Shown piece by piece: positions 56,680 through 64,000 of a DNA stretch of 64,000 bases. The notes beneath the pieces are model-generated. The model did no database searches and had not been told where the DNA came from. It saw only the letters and a program-made list of their open reading frames with translations. The stretch is from Arion vulgaris (taxonomy: Eukaryota; Mollusca; Gastropoda; Stylommatophora; Arionidae). The DNA is taken from contig CM036756.1 of NCBI GenBank assembly GCA_020796225.1, positions 53,846,616 to 53,910,615 on the forward strand. Direction: 5' to 3'. Position numbers and translations under genes: made by a program. Numbering within the stretch: the stretch's first letter is position 1; every line of letters starts with the position of its first letter.

Positions 56680-57480
56680 TAACCCGGCTCTGCACGGGTG
56701 AAAATGGTTATTAATCCTTGATGAGGAATTGGGTAAGTCTTTCGAAAAGATGTCATCTAATAGCATGAATTGTATTTTCTGATATTTTTAAAGAAGTGGT
56801 TTGAATCGGCGATGTCGTCGTTAAACGATTTTAACGGTTCGATTGTTTCTTGTAATGCTTCACGTCTAATCAAAGTAGCGTCTTCGCATTCTTCCTAATT
56901 ATTTAAACATTTCTATAGTGTAGTTTGAAACAGAAAAGTTAAGTTGTAATGACATGAAAATTATACATTCTGCGCAAATCAACGCAAACGGAAAAACGCA
57001 ACTAATGTTGTATTTTTTGTAAATAAGATCGGCATTAGAAAGATAAAAAAGATCGCATGTTTATTATAAGATTCAAAGGAGCGACCTCGCCACAGGCACA
57101 AAACGGCGGGAAATCCGTTAGAGAAGTAGAACTTCACTAAATGTCACTGGCTTCACGGCAAGTCGTTCGGACTACAGGTCTCCTGAAAAGATAGTTTGAA
57201 ACTGAAAGATAAACTTATAACGACATGAGAATTATACAGCTTGCGCAAATGAACGCAAATGCAAGGCGTCATGGCTAACGCTTGAATTCACAGCGGGCGA
57301 TCGCAAAGAAGTAAATGTCTAAGATGTGAGGAGACATAAAATCAATTTGACAGAGAAGAAATTTGTAATTTTAGTGATTATATCCCTTTGACCATTTGGC
57401 AAATGTAACCTTTCTTCAGGTAGATCACGCGGTAAATACTGGATTAGGAATCGCATATTGAATTTTATTTATTTTTAAAA
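56680..57480. repeat. Unidentified repeat with an internal direct duplication
   Basis: It begins ctaattaacccggctctgca. A segment of about 70 bp (tagtttgaaac.gaaa, acgacatgagaattatac, gcgcaaat.aacgcaaa) occurs at 56,918-56,990 and 57,192-57,262, at roughly 80 percent identity. No coding signal is seen. Confidence 0.55.
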
Positions 57481-57639
57481 CTAATATTAATCCGATTTCG
57501 AAACTGTTTCTTTTACTGATCTAAACCTTTCAAGATAAAAGTGTGCAAAAAAATGGGAATTTCGGATGTAAACTGACGCCGTCTACACCCGGACTGCACA
57601 TCCAGACAATAAGAAATATATAATAGATTAAAACTAAAT

Positions 57640-58080
57640 TCCGAATTTTCAATTCAAATGTTGTATCAATCCTAACATATGCCAGCGAGAGTTGGAAAAT
57701 GACTAAAGATATAGGAAGCAAGTTGAGTGCATTTGAAAATATATGTCTGCGAAAAATAATGAAAATGGAACAAGTTCAGGAGAAGTGATGAAATCAGAGA
57801 AATGTCTGGTCAACCACAAGTGACAACTGTTATAAGAAAGAGAAGATGGAGATATGTTGGACACACCTTGAGGAGAAATGATCAACGAATATCAAAGCAG
57901 GCATTGAAGTGGGATGCAAAGGGTTCAAGAAAGAGACGATGACCTAAGGAGACCCTGAAATGAACTGCTGAGAGAGGCAAGAAATATAGGTCTCAGTTCC
58001 ATGGATGAGATTGAGAGAGTTGCCCAGGATAGAGCAGTATGGAGAAATTGATTGCAGGCCCTATGTAACGTATAACGGTA
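57640..58080 (+). mobile_element. LINE RT thumb and C-terminus
   Basis: Reads T-Y-A-S-E-S-W-K-M-T-K-D, E-N-I-C-L-R-K-I-M-K, then, after a shift, R-R-W-R-Y-V-G-H-T-L-R and I-E-R-V-A-Q-D-R-A-V-W-R-N-W. A close relative is at 33,640-33,960. Confidence 0.82.
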
Positions 58081-58089
58081 CGAGAGGAA

Positions 58090-58375
58090 TTATTATTATC
58101 GTATCGAAGATTGGATATCTGATTGATTGATTAGGGCCATTTCCATATCAAAGATTGAGTGAGTGATTATAGGCTATCACCACTGGTTATACCTACATCT
58201 ACTATCCTCTTTCTATCCTGTGATGATCTGATTAATTGATTGATTAGATTTCATCCACATATCAAAGGTCAGGTATCTGATTGAGTGATGGATTAATTGA
58301 TTGATTAGATTTCATCCATACATCAAAGGCCAGGTATCTGATTAATTGATGGATTGATTGATTGATTAGTTATCG
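58090..58375. repeat. GATT-rich repeat with longer periodic units
   Basis: Runs of gattgattgatt alternate with a unit near tagatttcatccacatatca, aaggtcaggtatctgatt that recurs about every 60 bases (58,240, 58,308). Confidence 0.85.
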
Positions 58376-58544
58376 TCTCACCATCGAAATCTGTCTGCCA
58401 TTTCGTTCCAAAACTTCCTTTTGTTTGCTAGAGTTGTGCATTTTGTCCAACTGTTGTTTTCCCCATCTCAAATCTACCCCTTAAAATTATATCACTCTCT
58501 TAAATTCTAAGTTTATAGTTGGCTCTGGTTAAACTGTACCATGG

Positions 58545-58800
58545 CTTATCTTCTTTCTTCTTCTTCTTTTGTCGTCACACTGCTACCAGTCTGTTGCCCA
58601 GTGTCGTGGTTTTCTGTTTTTGTCTTGCGCTGTTCTTGTGGCTTGGGTGATTGTTATTTTTCTCTTTGACAGGATTCTGCTATGCCATCTAACCATCTTT
58701 TTCGTGGTCTGCATCTCGCCTTCGGCACCTAATATTCGGTTGTAGACGACTCTGTATACTGTAGATTTTGGACGCATTCTTATTAAGTAGCGAAACTACT
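58545..58800 (-). mobile_element. LINE 3' end, inverted
   Basis: Starts with the complement of the gaagaagaag tail (cttcttcttcttttgtcgtc). The complement then reads R-K-P-R-H-W-A-T-D-W, with T-K-K-M-V-R-W-H-S-R upstream. Same family as 45,750-45,935. Confidence 0.82.
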
Positions 58801-58956
58801 TCATTCTTTCATGGCTAATCATCCCTACAATAATCAAGATCTGACAATATATTTCATTACGTTTAACCAAATGTTCGTACCAAGGCTACATCGTGTAATG
58901 CTGACGTATCTCCAACCTGTTGCCACTGCATTCCTAACTGACTCACCGTGTAGATC

Positions 58957-59504
58957 ATAGGATCCCAAACTTTTTCGATCCACCGCCAATTTTGCGCGAC
59001 ATAAACTTTGTAACCCACCCCCATTTTAACAGTTTGCCAACGCACCCCTCCACATATATACTGTTCTATTTCTTGAATATATTCTTCACATGGTCAATTT
59101 TCAAGTGATATATACTGAATAGAAATTGATATAATATTTCTGTCATACATGGTCAATTTTCAAGTGATTATATACATGAAATAGAAAATTGATATAGATA
59201 TTTCTGTCATACATGGTCAATTTTCAAGTGATTATATTCATGAAATATAAAATTGATGAAAAGTTGGTTAATGTAAGACGGGCATAAGATATAATAAAAT
59301 GCAGAATTCAAATTTTAATTGATTATTCAATCGCAAAATCACGAAAATAATCTATTTTAAAATATATATTAATTTCTTCTTTAAGGGGCCACCGACCCCT
59401 AATCGCCTTAATGTCTCCCACCCCATATGTATTTGAACCGACCACGCCCCCATAGAAGGCTTCAGCGCCCACTGGGGCGGTACCGTCCACTTTGGGAACC
59501 TATG
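58957..59504. mobile_element. hAT-type MITE, 548 bp
   Basis: Inverted ends: cataggatcccaaac at the left, and cataggttcccaaag as complement of the right. Flanking 8-bp sequences gtgtagat (58,949-58,956) and gcgtagat (59,505-59,512) match at seven of eight positions. An 8-bp duplication with ends close to C-A-x-x-G-G-x-T-C-C-C-A-A-A is the mark of hAT elements. The interior holds a short tandem array and no transposase. Confidence 0.82.
59090..59260. repeat. Three tandem copies, about 60-64 bp, inside the MITE
   Basis: The phrase catggtcaattttcaagtga, followed by a gaaat and ttgata.aa segment, recurs at 59,091, 59,149 and 59,213. Confidence 0.85.
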
Positions 59505-59512
59505 GCGTAGAT

Positions 59513-60079
59513 ATATCAATAGTGTATGTTGCACTGAAATAGAACCCGCATATTTGTAATCGGTACGCTAATGAAATAGAAGATGACAGCTGCAGAAGAG
59601 TGTTTTGTTTGTTTGCGATGAGTCATGTTAGTTTTGAATATATATGAGATTGTCGATTGGTAATATACATAAATATTTGTGATGTGTAGTCGCTACGGTA
59701 GAATACGTATACCAATATGGTAGATCGTAGTATCGATTTAAAGCGGTAGGGGACGACCTACGGTTGCTCAGCGACCACCTGTTAGATGGATATAACTGAA
59801 TTAAGAGTATTTATGTATACACGTTTCGTAATGGAAACTATAAAGTTCGAGAAGAGTTGGTAAGCAAAAATTCACACTGGAATAGATATAGAGGCTGGTA
59901 TTTGACAAAAACATGAAAAAGTTGGAAAGAATTGCCAAGGTTAAGGCTCATTATAGAGGGTTGGTTGCTGGTACATGTACATCTCAGTGATAGTGCATAT
60001 AATGATGTGCACTGGACAAATTAGAGAACGCATGTTTAAATATTTATGACAAAGTAAACAGGGTAAAGGTGAACACAGA
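59513..60079. other. No gene recognised
   Basis: AT-rich with no clear repeat. A 104-codon minus-strand frame nearby (59,941-60,255) is antisense to a LINE piece and not supported. Confidence 0.35.
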
Positions 60080-60220
60080 AGATATAATACAGACAGGCTT
60101 GCATCACCAACACCGATAGTCGGGCATTTGAAGATGGATAGCGTGCGTCTTTCGGTTTTTTTGGTGACCGCCTGTTTTAACAAAATACTGACATTAAATT
60201 GGGAATCTGACTGTGTGTTA
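60080..60220 (+). mobile_element. RH-LINE fragment
   Basis: Reads L-A-S-P-T-P-I-V-G-H-L-K-M-D, matching the L-A-S-T-T-S-I-V-G-E-L-K-M-D region at 7,405-7,450. Confidence 0.72.
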
Positions 60221-60221
60221 G

Positions 60222-60410
60222 CGGGGCTCGCAAGGGGAGCAAGGAATTGTAACACTGCGACCTACAAGGCATGTCGTAAGAGGCGACTAAGGTAGGGGCC
60301 TAGGAAGCTACCTAGTAAATAAAAAGTATCGCAGAAATCGGATGTGCTGGTCTACTTGTAGGCGCATGACTGGCACAACGCTATTAGGCTCAGATCGCAT
60401 ACCATTGCAT
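60222..60410 (+). mobile_element. Family D copy
   Basis: Blocks aacactgcgacctacaaggc, tgtcgtaagaggcgac, ggatgtgctggtctacttgt and ggctcagatcgcatac. The GAA tail is missing. Confidence 0.75.
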
Positions 60411-60639
60411 CTATATGACATCCTTACTGTGCCTATCCCCGCCATCAAATTACCTGCAGGTTGTACCGAGATCTACTATATTCTACTATCCTTGTTCTAA
60501 CTTGTGACGCCTCTGACGTTTAGGGTAGCAAACTATACTCTAGACATGGGCCGAAATGTTGAAGATGAGCATCACGCCCATGGACTTCCACAGACGTTTT
60601 TACAGGGGTGGGGGGAACAAAATGAAAAATATATTTAGT

Positions 60640-60793
60640 TGGTAATGTATTATGTATTATGGTATATGTATTATGGTATATGTATTATGGTATATGTATT
60701 ATGTAATATGTATTATGGTATATGTAATATGTATTATGGTATATGTATTATGTATTATGGTATATGTATTATGTATTATGGTATATGTATTAT
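60640..60793. repeat. Tandem array of a tatgtattatgg-type 12-mer with 9-bp variants
   Basis: A mixture of tatgtattatgg and shorter units repeats about 13 times. Open frames of the type M-Y-Y-G-I-C-I result from the period being divisible by three. Confidence 0.9.
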
Positions 60794-61118
60794 GCGGAAA
60801 TGGAGAAGACTCGATTCGCATAAAATTGTTTTATTACAAAATCCATTTCCCAGGGGGTGGCACTTGCCGTTCCTTGTCTTAACGTATGGATATAAACACG
60901 CCCTGAGTTACTGTGCCCTTATGGTAGGCATCAGTTATCAGAAAGCTGCACATTCGTTCTCTATCTTCAGGTATAGTCAGCATCATTCTGACCATGTGCC
61001 AACTACATAGAGAGTTGTTTTTGCAGTTATATGTTCTCTTATAAGGATGACGGATTTATACAAATTACTAGTATGATTTTGAAAACATAACTTCCATCTT
61101 TATAGTATCACAGAGCCT
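60794..61118. other. No gene recognised
   Basis: A segment at 60,795-61,010 is less AT-rich and could be an old SINE, but no box elements are seen. Confidence 0.3.
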
Positions 61119-61220
61119 CAAGAGCGTAGTTGTTAGTCAACTTGCTTCTTAGACGCGTGACCTGGGTTCAGTTCCACAGTTGGCGTGAAATATTTTTTCC
61201 AATCGTAACGGCTCTCAGGT
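61119..61220 (+). mobile_element. SINE-B head and start of body
   Basis: The tRNA-like head has gcgtagttgttagtcaactt (A-box side) and acctgggttcagttccac (B box), followed by ccaatcgtaacggctctcag and the body. The rest of the body has become the 47-bp array that follows. Confidence 0.85.
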
Positions 61221-61737
61221 CAACCCTGCCTCAGTTGGGTTCCAGGAAAAGCGCTGGGTAGTAAAGGCAACCCTACCTCAGTTGGGTTCCAGGAAAAGCG
61301 CTGGGTAGTAAAGGCAACCCTGCCTCAGTTGGGTTCCAGGAAAAGCGCTGGGTAGTAAAGGCAACCCTGCCTCAGTTGGGTTCCAGGAAAAGCGCTGGGT
61401 AGTAAAGGCAACCCTGCCTCAGTTGGGTTCCAGGAAAAGCGCTGGGTAGTAAAGGCAACCCTGCCTCAGTTGGGTTCCAGGAAAAGCGCTGGGTAGTAAA
61501 GGCAACCCTACCTCAGTTGGGTTGCAGGAAAAGCGCTGGGTAGTAAAGGCAACCCTGCCTCAGTTGGGTTCCAGGAAAAGCGCTGGGTAGTAAAGGCAAC
61601 CCTACCTCAGTTGGGTTCCAGGAAAAGCGCTGGGTAGTAAAGGCAACCCTGCCTCAGTTGGGTTCCAGGAAAAGCGCTGGGTAGTAAAGGCAACCCTGCC
61701 TCAGTTGGGTTCCAGGAAAAGCGCTGGGTAGTAAAGG
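61221..61737. repeat. Minisatellite made from the SINE-B body, 47-bp unit, eleven copies
   Basis: Eleven units of exactly 47 bp (caaccctgcctcagttgggt, tccaggaaaagcgctgggta, gtaaagg) with only a few substitutions. The unit is the body segment that other SINE-B copies carry once. The identity among copies points to recent expansion. Confidence 0.96.
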
Positions 61738-62399
61738 CAGCGGACGTGACGTTGGGTTTACATTCTGATAAACATTCTCCTCATGCAGCCCATTGGGTGC
61801 CTAGTCCCACTTGCACAATGTTTGATTTCAAACTTCTTCATTCCCAAAATAGATGCTTCAGTAATTGCAATGTCCTCATTTAACAGGTAAGTCACTTAGC
61901 AACTGCTGGTAATCATCACTAAACAGCGACTCTCTGTGATTTTTGATAGCAACAAAAATTGTCTAACACAGATGCGATCTTAGAAGAGCCGTAGGAGCAA
62001 CAAGGAAAGATGACATTTAAAATGAAGAAATCAGAAACAGACTATGATTGAAGCCAGTTATGGAATTAATTAAAGAATAGCAGATCTAGAGCTTTTGACA
62101 TCTAACAAGAATGTCCTAGTATCGTCTGCCACAGAGAACCGCACTGACAAAAAAATGTATCTACTATACAGCAAAAGGATACTACATAAAAGATGGAGCG
62201 ACGACAGCAAGACCAAACTTAGAGAAATGAACATAGTGTAGAAGCTATGTTAGATAAAGCACACACATGTCTTTCCCAACAATTTCGCAAAATTCTTTCT
62301 AGGACATTTATTTGGAAAAGTCTCTAGCTTATATATTATGTGGTGGCCATTTTTCAGTCTTCACTATTTTAAATAGCAATATTTCGGAAATGGTATTTT
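61738..62399. other. No gene recognised; possible LINE traces
   Basis: 61,990-62,230 is purine-rich on the plus strand like LINE coding DNA, but no motif is firm. Confidence 0.3.
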
Positions 62400-62575
62400 A
62401 GTATATTCTCAGTTTTGGTTTTCAAAGTCTCTTTGATCTCCATATGATGTTAAGCTTGACAAAGGCTTGGTTTGCTTTGCTTATTCTTGTTGTTACATCT
62501 TGTTTCTACTCTCTATCTGTTTGAGAACTTTACTTCCAAGATACACAAATTGATCAACTTTTTTTAAATTGCGTC
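62400..62575 (-). mobile_element. LINE RT thumb fragment
   Basis: The complement reads K-K-V-D-Q-F-V-Y-L-G-S-K-V-L, then A-K-Q-T-K-P-L-S-S-L. Confidence 0.7.
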
Positions 62576-62699
62576 AGAAGTTAAAGAAGCAACAAAACAA
62601 AATAAAAAATAACTCCTGATTGTATATGTTTATGTGTACATATCTAGACTAAATTGACACATTTTATAATGAACTTATATATTTTACAACAACAACAAC

Positions 62700-63030
62700 A
62701 AAGATGTCTGTAACTCCATCAATTCATCTTTTTCTTGGTCTGCCCCTTCCTCTTGATGACTCCATTTTCAGGTTGTACGCTCTTGCAACTGGTGTATTCG
62801 GTTCATTCTCATGGTTTGGCCACTTGGTAACCAATAACCAATAACAACCTGAAAATGGAGTCATCAAGAGGAAGAGACAGAAAAGATGGAGTTCGACATC
62901 TGAAAACTCCACAATAACAACTCCCCAATACCACAGCATATCAAGCGACGGAGCGTGCACTATCTCAAAAACCAATCATCAGTTAAACCTGCTACGTCAA
63001 ACGGCAAAAAAGCAGAGAAGGACAACAAAA
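62700..63030 (+). mobile_element. LINE 3' end with an inverted duplication
   Basis: Two arms of about 47-49 nt (62,728-62,776 and 62,844-62,892) are near-perfect reverse complements around a loop of 67 nt. Both encode the LINE C-terminal G-R-G-R-P-R-K-R type block, on opposite strands. The tail at 62,930-63,030 shares ccaatcatcagttaaacctg with 53,860. A twin-priming event during retrotransposition would produce this. Confidence 0.75.
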
Positions 63031-63299
63031 AAAGAAGAAAAACAACAAGAAAAATAACAAAGTGTTTATAACCCTTGAACATTTTATTCAGCAGATATTA
63101 TTATTAAAAAAAACATATCTTGTATGTGCAATAAAAGAAAAGAGAGGAGGGGGGTAGGTTAAAGTAAATAACACAGAATATATATAAATATATATATATG
63201 TATGAGATGTAAACAGAGCAAACATAATAGTACAACACTAAGCAACAAATACGTGTCAATAGATATTAAAAAAAACACGATATAACACAATCTTTCTTC

Positions 63300-63510
63300 C
63301 CGACCTGTGCTATCAATGCCAGACATGGACGATGACAGACACAAGAACAATTATTTCAGAGATGATATGCTTGAGAAGAATACTGAAAAAGAGGGAAACA
63401 ATCAGAACCAATGTAGGTCTAAAAGCAGCAGCAGAATTCATTCAGAGGCAACAGGTCAAATAGTTCAGCAGTATACCACAATTGTTCTCAAATAGTGTAC
63501 TACAACAAAC
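63300..63510 (+). mobile_element. LINE RT thumb fragment
   Basis: Reads C-Y-Q-C-Q-T-W-T-M-T-D-T, then E-M-I-C-L-R-R-I-L-K and T-N-V-G. Same family as 23,150-23,599. Confidence 0.75.
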
Positions 63511-63769
63511 AATGGTACACACAGTAAACATAAATAGGGGCGGAGAGAACTACCATACAATCGCTAGATTGATGGAATAGCGGAGTCCCTGAAGACCTCT
63601 ATATACACAATGTAGAAGAGAGCACTCTCTGGTCCCCTATACTTTATCTTGACACTGCAAGGGTACAAGACAAACAAGATATCATGAGATGCAAACTTGC
63701 ACACAAGAATATGCAAGAGCCTAATATATGGAAAGTCAAGTAGTAGAATCTCCCTTGCAGAAAGTCGCT

Positions 63770-63996
63770 TTCACCACAGATCTCCTGTAAAACTATCTCT
63801 AGCAAATTCTCCCGCCTCCTCCAGTGTCAGGTTTAAGGTTTCTTTGATGTCATGCTGCCACCTTCGTCTTGGTCATTCCCTACCTCTTACTCCAGGAACC
63901 ATGCCTTCCATTGCCGTTCTCTCCAAATCACTCTGACATTTAACATGGATAAAATATTTCATCCTTCAGGACATGATGCCAATGATCCTCAATATG
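63770..63996 (-). mobile_element. LINE C-terminal fragment
   Basis: The complement reads K-Y-F-I-H-V-K, T-A-M-E-G-M-V-P-G-V-R and R-R-R-W-Q-H-D-I-K-E-T, then L-E-E-A-G-E-F-A-R-D. Usual RTE-like tail. Confidence 0.78.
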
Positions 63997-64000
63997 CAGG

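Noticed and set aside
60639..61010. Possible M-Y-Y-G-I-C repeat protein
   Set aside because: It arises from a 12/9-bp tandem array. No start or stop context supports a gene.
61119..61190. Functional tRNA gene
   Set aside because: A- and B-box-like sequences are present, but no acceptor stem closes and the sequence continues into a SINE body. The same applies to 27,058-27,135, 46,985-47,055 and 40,690-40,760.

Overview
This 64-kb window is AT-rich animal DNA, almost certainly from an invertebrate. It is dominated by decayed retrotransposons and holds one recognisable host gene. There are spliced exons with GT/AG borders, introns of up to 8.7 kb, many tRNA-derived SINEs and several DNA-transposon classes. 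There is no bacterial-style gene packing, no CRISPR array and no operon. The mix of RNase-H-bearing LINEs, RTE-like LINEs and tRNA-SINEs would suit a mollusc or another lophotrochozoan, but I cannot name the species.

Host gene. Eight coding exons on the + strand between 8,111 and 36,005 encode a RETREG/FAM134-family ER-phagy receptor (reticulon-homology-domain protein). Exon 1 carries the first hairpin membrane segment. Exon 2 and a 31-nt microexon lead into the cytosolic linker. Exon 4 holds the W-T-P-V-H-P block and exon 5 the second hairpin. Exons 6 to 8 give an acidic tail ending in an LC3-interacting motif (F-D-F-L). Splice phases agree across all junctions I could join. About 35 residues after the second hairpin appear to be missing, so one exon between 23,103 and 28,662 was not found.

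Repeats by region. 1-8,000: LINE fragments in both orientations, one RTE-like copy nested in another LINE, and a 390-bp inverted-repeat element with a 13-bp target duplication. 8,300-35,400 (introns): LINE pieces, a dead mariner-like element (13,988-15,183), a second mariner fragment (33,985-34,570), tandem arrays of 53-bp and 30-bp units, a long polypyrimidine tract, and TTAA-bounded MITEs. 36,000-50,600: more TTAA MITEs, SINEs, and LINE copies carrying RNase H and reverse-transcriptase ends. 50,600-53,420: two minisatellites, the larger (73-bp unit, about 20 copies) interrupted by a LINE piece. 55,700-64,000: a U2 snRNA-like fragment, a hAT-type MITE with a near-perfect 8-bp target duplication, a SINE whose body has expanded into eleven 47-bp repeats, and further LINE remnants.

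The LINEs fall into at least two groups. One is an RNase-H-bearing group (called RH-LINE below), recognised by a TDxSV catalytic block, a TTTSSLTMEV block, PGHAGVxGNExAD and MDRADIINA. The other is RTE/CR1-like and is recognised by ends of the type YLGS...GHxxR...GRPRRRW. No LINE copy in the window is complete. Family names such as SINE-A or family D are local labels, not database names.
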